In this document: positions 54,152 to 61,818 of the stretch, one piece after another
Layout of the letters: each line of letters opens with the position of its first letter
How positions within the stretch are numbered: the first letter of the stretch is position 1
From: DAOMNO01 sp035443885
Lineage (GTDB): Bacteria > Planctomycetota > Phycisphaerae > Phycisphaerales > SM1A02
DNA length: 64,000 nt
Direction: 5' to 3'
Assembly (NCBI GenBank): GCA_035443885.1
Contig: DAOMNO010000001.1
Location: 248,001-312,000, forward strand
Translations under genes and position numbers: made by a program
Notes under the pieces: model-generated
Seen by the model: only the letters and a program-made list of their open reading frames with translations
Told to the model about the DNA's origin: nothing
Database searches by the model: none

Positions 54152-54475
54152 ATGGCAGCAACACAGACCAAGTCCGACAAGCCGCGCAGCAAGTCCCAGA
54201 TTCTTACCGACATCGCCACCAGCACTGACCTGACCCGCAAGCAGGTGCAGAGCGTGTTCGATGCGATGTCGGCTCTCATCAAGAAGGACCTCAAGAAAGG
54301 CCCCGGCATCTTCACCGTTCCCGGCCTCATGAAGATCAAGGTCGTCCGCAAGCCCGCTACCAAGGCGCGCAAGGGCACCAATCCCTTCACCGGCGAAGAG
54401 ATGATGTTCAAAGCCAAGCCCGCCCGCAACGTCGTCAAGGTGCTTGCGCTCAAGAACCTCAAGTCCATGGTCTGA
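54152..54475 (+). CDS. HU/IHF-family histone-like DNA-binding protein
   Basis: 107 residues from ATG 54152 (AAAGGA about 10 nt upstream). ATG 54134, with its own GGAGG, would add six residues. HU fold: SKSQILTDIATSTDLTRKQV helices, then FTVPGLMKIKVVRKPATKAR, the arm region with FTGEEMMFKAKPARN in the position of the usual NPRTGE loop, ending VKVLALKNLK. A Lys-rich N-terminal extension is present. Bends and compacts DNA as a dimer. Single-gene unit with its own terminator. Confidence 0.93.
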   Translation: MAATQTKSDKPRSKSQILTDIATSTDLTRKQVQSVFDAMSALIKKDLKKGPGIFTVPGLMKIKVVRKPATKARKGTNPFTGEEMMFKAKPARNVVKVLALKNLKSMV

Positions 54476-54499
54476 TTCTTTGCGATCATTCGCTGAACA

Positions 54500-54535
54500 A
54501 AGGCCGTCGAACTTACGTTCGGCGGCCTTCTTTCG
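54500..54535 (+). terminator. Rho-independent terminator after the HU gene
   Basis: The stem AAGGCCG-T-CGAAC pairs with GTTCG-G-CGGCCTT around a 4-nt loop and is followed by CTTTC. It starts 24 nt after the HU stop. Confidence 0.8.
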
Positions 54536-54562
54536 TATCACTCCGCTTCGCATCCACTCTTC

Positions 54563-55465
54563 ATGCTCCCACCAGATCGCAGCCATCTTCGCACAGAACA
54601 GCGCCACGAAGCGTCGCATCAACTTGATGCGCTCAGCATTGATGAATGTGTGCGCTTGATGATCGACGATCATCGCGCCGTAACAGATGCGCTCGCCGCG
54701 GCGCATGCGCATCTCGCTGCGCTCATTGACGCCATCGTGCCTCGCATGCGCGAAGGCGGCCGCATCATCTATCTCGGCGCGGGAACATCGGGCCGCCTCG
54801 GCGTGCTCGACGCTTCCGAATGCCCGCCCACATTTCAGACCGACCCCGGGCAAGTCATCGGTATCATCGCTGGGGGCGACGCTGCACTCAGGCGATCGTC
54901 TGAGGGTCGCGAAGACGAGTTGACCGGCGCACACGCTGCGCTTGATGAACTCTCCCTTCATGCGAACGACACAGTCATTGGCATCGCAGCGGGCGGCACA
55001 ACGCCTTACGTGCTTGGTGCGATACTTCACGCCAAACGAGCCGGTTGCATGACTGCGCTCATCACATGCGTTGCGCTCGCTGCGCCACCTGAGGGATGCG
55101 ACCGCCTGATCTTTCTGGATACTGGACCGGAACTGCTCACTGGGTCAACGCGGCTGAAAGCCGGGTCCGCAACAAAGCTTGCGCTCAACATCATTTCAAC
55201 CGCCGTGTTCACACAACTCGGCAAGGTGTACAGCAACCTGATGGTGGACCTGCGTGCGACGAACGCCAAGCTGCGCGACCGCGCCATGCGCATTCTCATG
55301 GAACTCTGCCCGGAGCTTTCACGCGAAGAGGCTGCAAAAGCCCTTGACAATGCAGGCGGCGACCTCAAGGCCGCCATCGTAATGCAACGACTGGATGTGG
55401 ATTTCAATGCGGCTACTGACCTGCTGAACCAGCATGGGCGGAAACTGCGCAACATGCTGGGCTAA
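54563..55465 (+). CDS. murQ: N-acetylmuramic acid 6-phosphate etherase
   Basis: 300 residues. The SIS domain carries the family signature RIIYLGAGTSGRLGVLDASE and CPPTFQTDPGQVIGIIAGG, with SATKLALNIISTA later (KxALNxxST). The N-terminus TEQRHEASHQLDALS corresponds to the TExRN region, with some change. It cleaves the lactyl ether of MurNAc-6-P during peptidoglycan recycling, giving GlcNAc-6-P. Together with murB and ddl it shows both synthesis and recycling of cell wall. No SD is visible before ATG 54563. Confidence 0.94.
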   Translation: MLPPDRSHLRTEQRHEASHQLDALSIDECVRLMIDDHRAVTDALAAAHAHLAALIDAIVPRMREGGRIIYLGAGTSGRLGVLDASECPPTFQTDPGQVIGIIAGGDAALRRSSEGREDELTGAHAALDELSLHANDTVIGIAAGGTTPYVLGAILHAKRAGCMTALITCVALAAPPEGCDRLIFLDTGPELLTGSTRLKAGSATKLALNIISTAVFTQLGKVYSNLMVDLRATNAKLRDRAMRILMELCPELSREEAAKALDNAGGDLKAAIVMQRLDVDFNAATDLLNQHGRKLRNMLG

Positions 55466-55502
55466 TGCAGTCAGCGCAGGGCTGTGCTGGCCTCATATCG
55501 CT

Positions 55503-56798
55503 TCAATCTGTCGTGTCCACAGTCTGCATATCTGCTGCAGGTGCCTTCCCCGTCAGCACTGTCGGAATCATGGAGCGATAGCCTTCCATGATTTCAGCAC
55601 CAACCAGATGCGTCAGACGAACAAGGTACTCTCGCGAGAGTTGAAGTCTTTCCTCAAGCGGTTCGCGAAGCGCGCCGGGCAGGAACTGATGCTCAAATCC
55701 AATAACTCCAGCTTCCGTTTGATCGCCCCAATGGACGCAGACTCTTTCAATGTCGCTGCTCTTTCCGTGGTATAACTCACGGTATTGGTGCAAATTCAAA
55801 GCGATCGCTCGTCGTATCTCGTCTGAAAACTCAGGAGCCGAGGACATGGTCTCCAAAAGCACATGCAATGCTGCTGGATCAGGATAGATTTCGGGAAACA
55901 CGGCTTCTCTGACAGCAAGTGCAAACTTGGTCGCAAGGCCCTCTCGCAACACATGCTGGACTTGCTTGACCGCCTCCTCATGCAAGGCGCGCTCCTGCAG
56001 CGCGGCATCAAGTCTTCGGCGAAGAAGCGCGTCGTATCTCGCTAATCCCTCGTCCCGTCCCAATTCGCCACGCTCCATCGCGATGCGAAGTTCAGTCAAT
56101 CTCGTTCTGATGTCAAACACGACGTCCGCTCGTTTACAAATGACCGGAGTTAACCGCCGTTCGTAGTCAGCCAGAATATCCTCAACTTCATCACGCTCCA
56201 TCGGCACCGCCTGTGCGGCAACGGATTTCATCCAGATATCGCGAAGCTCCAGATGAGACCATCTTGCCATGGTCCAGAAGGTTCTACAGTTGCGGCGAGT
56301 TGCTTCAAGCCGAAGCAGCATCGCTTTTTCCGATTGTTCTGGCGTAAGCACCGGCTGAATGGAGTCGATGTAGCCATGTTCAAGGGCAATCAACTCACGC
56401 CGCACCCTCGCACTCGCCTGATCCACTTTCTTCATCTGAGATGCGACTTCGGGCGTATTTGGGCCGATGGTTTTCCATAGATCCGCCAATTCGGTCGTCA
56501 GCGGCAGATATCGCGGTGCTTCACGTTCAAGATAGGCATTATGCTTTTCAACGAAGTCTATGTACTTCCGATGCATGTACTGCATCTGTGCATCAGACGC
56601 GTCAAGGATAATCCCCCACTTTACGATACCCTCAGGCGTAAGCGGCTTGTCCGGTACGCTTATATTGAGTCCTGGACCGTACTCACCCGTGTAATCAAAG
56701 AATGTTCGGGCACCTTCGTGAGGGGGGGCGAAGGATGATGCGACCACACCCAATGGCATAATGATCAGCACCGCACATAATAAGACCTGATAATTCAT
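55503..56798 (-). CDS. Exported helical protein, module copy A
   Basis: 431 residues from ATG 56798 (GGAG 7 nt upstream; GTG 56810 is four codons earlier). Signal peptide about 1-22. The rest is predicted almost wholly helical and charged, with coiled-coil-like stretches and a motif LTPEQSEKAMLLRLEATRRN that recalls the LTxxQ motif of Spy/CpxP-type periplasmic chaperones (weak). Blocks APRYLPLTTELADLWKTIGP, FWTMARWSHLELR and the last 55 residues are shared with copy B. Seven G on the plus strand (56722-56728) lie within its early codons. Downstream of cysteine-rich protein A with a 98-nt gap. Family unknown. Confidence 0.8.
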   Translation of the reverse strand: MNYQVLLCAVLIIMPLGVVASSFAPPHEGARTFFDYTGEYGPGLNISVPDKPLTPEGIVKWGIILDASDAQMQYMHRKYIDFVEKHNAYLEREAPRYLPLTTELADLWKTIGPNTPEVASQMKKVDQASARVRRELIALEHGYIDSIQPVLTPEQSEKAMLLRLEATRRNCRTFWTMARWSHLELRDIWMKSVAAQAVPMERDEVEDILADYERRLTPVICKRADVVFDIRTRLTELRIAMERGELGRDEGLARYDALLRRRLDAALQERALHEEAVKQVQHVLREGLATKFALAVREAVFPEIYPDPAALHVLLETMSSAPEFSDEIRRAIALNLHQYRELYHGKSSDIERVCVHWGDQTEAGVIGFEHQFLPGALREPLEERLQLSREYLVRLTHLVGAEIMEGYRSMIPTVLTGKAPAADMQTVDTTD

Positions 56799-56896
56799 GT
56801 ACGGCTCCACAAAGAAGCTGGCGATAACCGGGTACGCCAGATGAACGGCATCTACAATACGGATCTCAAAGACGACACATCCGCACTATAGTGGAA

Positions 56897-57337
56897 TCAC
56901 TGACAAGCCAAGCCTCGTGCTACATGAGGAAACACCTGACATGGCCCTGGCTGGCTTGCAGCATCAATGCAAACATATGGGCATCCCTCCCCCCCGACAT
57001 ACGAGCATACTCTCAAGGTCACCGTGCATGGCACTGCTGTCGAGTATACGATCACGCCATATTGGTTCAGGCCCGCTGGCGGACTTACGGGCTGATACCA
57101 CGTAATCGCGCCGCCAATTCCCGCATTGAGACACGTAATGCACTCTCCTGGGCAGGTTGTATAGCCTCCAAAGCCGCAGTGGTTCGATGCCAGACACGAC
57201 GTCGTGTTGACTGTGATGTAACACCCCGTCTCAAAGTCGGCCGAAGTCGATTGCGGTCCTCCCCAGGAAAGCCCCAGTACTGATACAGCAACCAGCCAGC
57301 ACCACGCCATGCCCTTGCGGTAACGATGGAACGTCAT
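56897..57337 (-). CDS. Secreted 12-cysteine protein, module copy A
   Basis: 146 residues; AAGGGGAA lies about 5 nt before ATG 57337. The signal peptide (about 1-33, TSA-DFETG) is identical to that of copy B. The mature part of about 113 residues has 12 cysteines, all conserved in position with copy B, implying six disulfides; other positions vary widely (for example HCGFGGYTTCPGECITC here against YCGYQEGVECPGGCISC). This constrained-framework, variable-loop pattern suits an extracellular binding or toxin-like domain, but no family is recognised. Driven by the G12 promoter. Confidence 0.82.
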   Translation of the reverse strand: MTFHRYRKGMAWCWLVAVSVLGLSWGGPQSTSADFETGCYITVNTTSCLASNHCGFGGYTTCPGECITCLNAGIGGAITWYQPVSPPAGLNQYGVIVYSTAVPCTVTLRVCSYVGGEGCPYVCIDAASQPGPCQVFPHVARGLACQ

Positions 57338-57395
57338 GTGATTCCCCTTTTCTAAGAATTTCCGACGGAACGTATTGGCCTCTGCCAATGAACAG

Positions 57396-57423
57396 ATTTT
57401 ACCCCCCCCCCCCGCATCGTCAA
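57396..57423 (-). promoter_or_regulatory. Candidate phase-variable promoter A with G12 spacer
   Basis: On the minus strand, TTGACG (57418-57423), ATGC plus twelve G, then TAAAAT (57396-57401). Spacer 16 bp. It lies 59 nt before the ATG of cysteine-rich protein A. The leader holds a perfect hairpin ATTGGC-AGAG-GCCAAT (57374-57389). Spacer length would change with each G gained or lost. Confidence 0.7.
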
Positions 57424-57489
57424 GTGCCAGTTCTCCGAACCGACAAATACCAGATCGCATCCGTACCGAGTTCGACGCATAAAAGGCAT

Positions 57490-57729
57490 TGCGGCATGGG
57501 TTTCGGTCAACGGCAACATCTTCAAGGTGTTCGTCGAGCAGGTGCTGGTGTAAGTTTCGACCGGACGACGTTGTGGTGATCAACAACTTGCCGAGTGACA
57601 AGAGAGCGAGAACGCTCACGGATCGACGTTCGGTATCTGCCGCCGCACAGCCCCGACCTGAATCCAATAGAGTCAGTGTTCAGCAAGATCAAGCAACTGC
57701 TGCCGATACGCAGGGTAAACGTCACTTGA
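57490..57729 (+). pseudogene. Decayed IS630-family transposase fragment
   Basis: Pieces in different frames match the C-terminal half of IS630-type transposases: NGNIFKVFVEQVLV then a stop, RPDDVVVINNLPSDK (the second catalytic Asp of the usual DN is Asn), and RYLPPHSPDLNPIESVFSKI carrying the final Glu. At least two frameshifts. The N-terminal half and inverted repeats were not found. It sits at the junction between the two duplicated units. Confidence 0.8.
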
Positions 57730-57785
57730 TCAGCGAAACTGCTCTAATGAAGCGCAGTGCAGGGCTGTGCTGGCCTCATATCGCT

Positions 57786-59081
57786 TCAATCTGTCGTGTC
57801 CACAGTCTGCATATCTGCTGCAGGTGCCTTCCCCGTCAGCACTGTCGGAATCATGGAGCGATAGCCTTCCATGATTTCAGCACCAACCAGATGCGTCAGA
57901 CGAACAAGGTACTCTCGCGAGAGTTGAAGTCTTTCCTCAAGCGGTTCGCGAAGCGCGCCGGGCAATCGCTGTGCTTCAAACCCTGGGATGCCCTCTTCAG
58001 ACCGATCGCCATACTCGATACAAATCGATTCAAGGACACGGCACAGCTGACGGTAATGTTCGTTGTATTCCTGAAGAATCAATACGGCAACCCGCTGCAC
58101 ATCATCTGATACATCAACATTACTGGCGATGGATTGCATCAAGTCGTGAAGCGCCGCCGGGTCGGGGTAGAGTTCAGGGAAGACCGCTTGTTTCACTGCG
58201 GCATCAAATCTCACAGCCACCCCTTCGCGCAGTGTTTCAAGAATGCGGCGGGACGCCTGTTCGTGGACAGATCGTTCGCTCAAAGCGGCGTCAAGTTGGC
58301 GGCGCATAATTGCACGATAACGCGAGGCACGTACATCAGAACTGTACAGACCTTGCTGACTCGCGATTCGATTCTCTGTCAGCCGCAATCTAATTTCAAA
58401 CTGCACATCCGCTCTTCTGCATACCAGCGGGGTAAGACGGTGCTCATAATCCAAGAGAATCGCCTCAATCTCAAATCGCTCTTGCGGCGTGGCATCCGCC
58501 TCGACAGATTGTTGCCAAACTGTTCGTAATTCAAGATGAGACCATCTTGCCATGGTCCAGAAAGTTCGACAGTTGCGGCGAGTCGCTTCAAGCCGAAGCA
58601 GTATCGTTTTTTCGGATTGCTCGGGCGTAAGCGCTGGCTGAATGGAGTCGATGTAGGCATGCTCCAGCGCGATCAGGTCGTTCCGCAACCGCACATTGGC
58701 CTGATCGACCTTCTTCATCTGTGCCGCCACTTCAGGGGTGCTTGGTCCGATCGTTTTCCACAGATCCGCCAATTCGGTCGTCAGCGGCAGATATCGCGGT
58801 GCTTCACGTTCAAGATAGGCATTGTGCCTCTGCACAAACTCTTGGTGCGTCCGATGCATGAACTGAAGCTGCGCATCGGACGCTTCAAGGATCACTCCCC
58901 ATTGTGAAATTACGTCCGCTGTAAGCGGCTTGCCCGGCACACTCACATTCAATCCAGATCCGTATTCGCGAGCATAGTCGAAGAATGTTCGAGGGCGCTC
59001 CTGCGGGGGATCGATGGACCAGAGAACCGTCTGCAACGGTATGATCGCTAACACTGCACAGAAAAGCACATCATATTTCAT
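57786..59081 (-). CDS. Exported helical protein, module copy B
   Basis: 431 residues from ATG 59081, exactly the length of copy A; a TTG four codons upstream is also in frame. Signal peptide about 1-22. Same helical layout and LTPEQSEKTILLRLEATRRN motif. Identical to copy A over the last 55 or so residues (LPGALREPLEERLQLSREYL onward) and in two inner blocks, but the central 200 residues differ at about half of positions. Follows cysteine-rich protein B with a 90-nt gap. Function unknown. Confidence 0.8.
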   Translation of the reverse strand: MKYDVLFCAVLAIIPLQTVLWSIDPPQERPRTFFDYAREYGSGLNVSVPGKPLTADVISQWGVILEASDAQLQFMHRTHQEFVQRHNAYLEREAPRYLPLTTELADLWKTIGPSTPEVAAQMKKVDQANVRLRNDLIALEHAYIDSIQPALTPEQSEKTILLRLEATRRNCRTFWTMARWSHLELRTVWQQSVEADATPQERFEIEAILLDYEHRLTPLVCRRADVQFEIRLRLTENRIASQQGLYSSDVRASRYRAIMRRQLDAALSERSVHEQASRRILETLREGVAVRFDAAVKQAVFPELYPDPAALHDLMQSIASNVDVSDDVQRVAVLILQEYNEHYRQLCRVLESICIEYGDRSEEGIPGFEAQRLPGALREPLEERLQLSREYLVRLTHLVGAEIMEGYRSMIPTVLTGKAPAADMQTVDTTD

Positions 59082-59171
59082 CCAACGCCCCAATATAAAA
59101 AATAGCGTCTGCCATGACGGCGCATCACACGGCTACCACTTTCAGAAAATGGAATGTAATTCCGGACAAGA

Positions 59172-59612
59172 TCAGGAGCAGTTCTGCCCCCGAGCGGCAT
59201 AAGGAAACTCTGTACATGGAAGAGGCTGAGTTGCTGCATCCTCGCACACATACGAACAGAATATATCTTCAACATATTCGCATACCCGCAACGTTACGGT
59301 GCATAGAACTGCATCGGCAAAAGGGATTGGGCCATACTGCCTCAATCCAGCAGGCGGACTGACCTGCATGTAGTACGACATCATGGCACCGAGCGCATTA
59401 TTGACGCAGGATATACACCCTCCTGGGCACTCCACACCTTCTTGATAGCCACAATAATTTGATAAATCACAAGAGTTGATGTTGATTGTGATGTAACACC
59501 CCGTCTCAAAATCGGCCGAAGTCGATTGCGGTCCTCCCCAGGAAAGCCCCAGTACTGATACAGCAACCAGCCAGCACCACGCCATGCCCTTGCGGTAACG
59601 ATGGAACGTCAT
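59172..59612 (-). CDS. Secreted 12-cysteine protein, module copy B
   Basis: 146 residues, same length as copy A, with identical signal peptide and SD. All 12 cysteines align with copy A while surface positions vary (ending PCTEFPYAARGQNCS against PCQVFPHVARGLACQ). Driven by the G10 promoter 59 nt upstream of ATG 59612. First gene of unit B and downstream of the DPP-IV-type gene on the same strand. Confidence 0.82.
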   Translation of the reverse strand: MTFHRYRKGMAWCWLVAVSVLGLSWGGPQSTSADFETGCYITININSCDLSNYCGYQEGVECPGGCISCVNNALGAMMSYYMQVSPPAGLRQYGPIPFADAVLCTVTLRVCEYVEDIFCSYVCEDAATQPLPCTEFPYAARGQNCS

Positions 59613-59670
59613 GTGATTCCCCTTTTCTAAGAATTTCCGACGGAACGCATTGGCCTCTGCCAATGAACAG

Positions 59671-59696
59671 ATTTTACCCCCCCCCCGCATTGTCAA
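59671..59696 (-). promoter_or_regulatory. Candidate phase-variable promoter B with G10 spacer
   Basis: On the minus strand, perfect TTGACA (59691-59696), ATGC plus ten G, then TAAAAT (59671-59676). Spacer 14 bp, short of the 16-18 bp optimum, so this copy is predicted to be weak or off in the sequenced cell. The same leader hairpin lies at 59649-59664. Confidence 0.7.
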
Positions 59697-59722
59697 GAGC
59701 GAGTTCTCGTCACCGACAAATA

Positions 59723-61804
59723 CTATTCCGCCGACAGCACAAGATGCCGATGCAGATACTGCCAGCGCGTGACGCCCGCGTGGGGGCCGAGGCCGTGACC
59801 TCGCGTCGGGTACATCATCAGGTCGAACTCGCGATTCGCACGATGGAGCGCATCAATCAGTTGCCACGCATTATTCGGATGCACGTTGTCATCCATCATG
59901 CCGTGCTGAATCAGCAGCTTGCCTTGGAGATTCTTTGCGAACGGGATACATGAGCCTTCATCGTAGTTTTCCAGATTCTCATCCGGCAGACGCATGAATC
60001 GCTCGGTGTAGATCGTGTCGTAGTTGCGCCAATCAGTTACCGCTGCCGCTGCGACGCCAACATGAAACACATCCGGATATTTGAGCAGCGCGAGCGCCGC
60101 CAGGTAGCCGCCGTATGACCCGCCGAAAATGCCTACACGATCACCGTCGATGTAGGTTCGCGCTGTGAGATAACGCACTGCATCAGCCTGATCTTTGAGA
60201 TCGACGATGCCGAGCTTGAGATAGGCAGCGTCCTCAAACGATTTGCCTCGATTAGCCGTGCCGCGATTATCAATCTGCGCGATGATGAAGCCGAATTCGC
60301 ACGAAGCGTTCGCTGCGTTGTACGTATTGCGCACGCGCTGCGAGAGAGGGCCGCCATAGACGTCGATGACCAGCGGGTATTTCTTCGCGGGGTCGAAGTT
60401 GGACGGCTTATACAGCACGCCGTAGAGATCAGTTTCTCCGTCGTCCGCTTTGAACGTAAACAGTTCAGGCGGTGTTAGGCCGAGTTCCGCAGCGTTCGCC
60501 CAACTCCCCTCAGCCAGTGTTTCGAGGCGCGTGCCGTTGCTGTCATAAATCCATGTTGAAGACGGCACGCCCGTTGCTTCACCCCGCGCGATAAACCACT
60601 GCCCGCAGGGTGACATATCAATTGAGTGGTTCAGCGATTCACTCGTCAGCCGCTTCTCACCCGTGCCATCAAGATTCACGCGATGCAGATGCTGGTTCAA
60701 CGGGTTCTCATCGCTATAAGCCATATAGAACATCACGCCGGCTTCTTCATCCACACGAACGATCGAGCCGGCAACGTAATCGCCGCGTGTGAGCACGTTG
60801 AGCAGGCGACCGTCGATGTGGCGCAGCTCGTAGTGCTTCCAGCCCGTGCGCTCGCTTTGCCAGATGAATCGGCGACCATCCTCAAGGAATCGCATCGTCG
60901 GACTGTTTTCCTGCCACGTCTCCTGTGTTTCCGTTAGTACGATGCGCGAGATGCCGGTGCGTACGTCCGCAGCCATCACATGCAGCACGTTCTGCCTGCG
61001 GTTTGTCCGGTTGAAGAGCAATTCTGACCCATCCGGGCTGAAGCGAACGGTGTAGATGTAGCGATCCGTCTCCTGCGCGGGTGAGCCGACATCGACTCGC
61101 ACTTTCTCGCCTGTGTTCAGATCATGAATCCATAGATTTGCGATCGGGTTCGGATCACCCGGCTTCGGATAACCCTCAATCAGTGGTGTTGTATGTCGCT
61201 CCAACAATCCTGCTGCAAGGTAGTAATCCGGCACGAGCCGCTCATCAAACTCGTAATATGCGAGCTTGGTTGAATCAGGTGACCACCACATCGCGTCAAT
61301 TTGATCCAGTTCCTCACCATATACCCAGCTTGCCCGGCCATAGCGGTGTTTACGTTCGCCATCCGTCGTCAGTGCGATCGGCGCGGTCTCGCTGCTTGCG
61401 TCTTCAAGATAAACATTCCAATCGCGCGAAACGGCGCGCCAGCGTCCATCAGGCGAAGGTTCTACATCCCGTTGATGGCCGCGCGCCGGACGCCGGCGAT
61501 CAACTGCCTGTCGCGTCGCGGCCTCATCCTCATCGTCCGCCATTTCGCGCACGGTGTGGTCCGCAAGGTCAAATCGAAGCCGCAGTCCGTCTCGCCGAAA
61601 GAGCAACGCGGCGCCGTCTTCCGTCCAGATCGGTCTGGTAATTCGGCCCTCTGCGTTCAGCTCCCACAGTTTCCCCGTGATCAGTTGATAGCGATCATAG
61701 CCAGGCAGCGACTCCAACCCGGACTGGGCCGAACACGGCGCGGCAAGAAACGCAAGAACACCTGCTGCCATGCAGGCGCGCCAACGATTCACCTTCATCA
61801 TCAT
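59723..61804 (-). CDS. Dipeptidyl peptidase IV-type S9 serine peptidase
   Basis: 693 residues; GAGGAGG lies before ATG 61804. Signal peptide about 8-26 (CSAQ). An N-terminal eight-bladed beta-propeller (about 40-430) contains SWVYGEELDQ, the double-Glu motif that holds the substrate N-terminus in DPP-IV. The C-terminal alpha/beta hydrolase has the nucleophile in GGSYGGYL, Asp in GMMDDNVHPNN and His in RGHGLG. It should release Xaa-Pro-type dipeptides from peptides outside the cytoplasm. 14 nt after the PfkB-like gene, likely one transcript. Confidence 0.94.
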   Translation of the reverse strand: MMMKVNRWRACMAAGVLAFLAAPCSAQSGLESLPGYDRYQLITGKLWELNAEGRITRPIWTEDGAALLFRRDGLRLRFDLADHTVREMADDEDEAATRQAVDRRRPARGHQRDVEPSPDGRWRAVSRDWNVYLEDASSETAPIALTTDGERKHRYGRASWVYGEELDQIDAMWWSPDSTKLAYYEFDERLVPDYYLAAGLLERHTTPLIEGYPKPGDPNPIANLWIHDLNTGEKVRVDVGSPAQETDRYIYTVRFSPDGSELLFNRTNRRQNVLHVMAADVRTGISRIVLTETQETWQENSPTMRFLEDGRRFIWQSERTGWKHYELRHIDGRLLNVLTRGDYVAGSIVRVDEEAGVMFYMAYSDENPLNQHLHRVNLDGTGEKRLTSESLNHSIDMSPCGQWFIARGEATGVPSSTWIYDSNGTRLETLAEGSWANAAELGLTPPELFTFKADDGETDLYGVLYKPSNFDPAKKYPLVIDVYGGPLSQRVRNTYNAANASCEFGFIIAQIDNRGTANRGKSFEDAAYLKLGIVDLKDQADAVRYLTARTYIDGDRVGIFGGSYGGYLAALALLKYPDVFHVGVAAAAVTDWRNYDTIYTERFMRLPDENLENYDEGSCIPFAKNLQGKLLIQHGMMDDNVHPNNAWQLIDALHRANREFDLMMYPTRGHGLGPHAGVTRWQYLHRHLVLSAE

Positions 61805-61818
61805 GCTGAACCTCCTCG

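Larger units (their letters stand above)
55476..57423. repeat. Tandem duplication unit A (CRP-A, helical protein A, G12 promoter)
   Basis: Direct repeat of unit B at 57759-59696. The first 206 bp (55476-55681) are identical to 57759-57964. The last part (57212-57401) matches 59487-59676 with two differences in 190 bp. The interior is clearly diverged. Confidence 0.9.
57759..59696. repeat. Tandem duplication unit B (CRP-B, helical protein B, G10 promoter)
   Basis: Partner of the unit at 55476-57423, same gene order and orientation. Faint homology to unit A continues to about 59723, right up to the stop of the DPP-IV-type gene. Confidence 0.9.
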
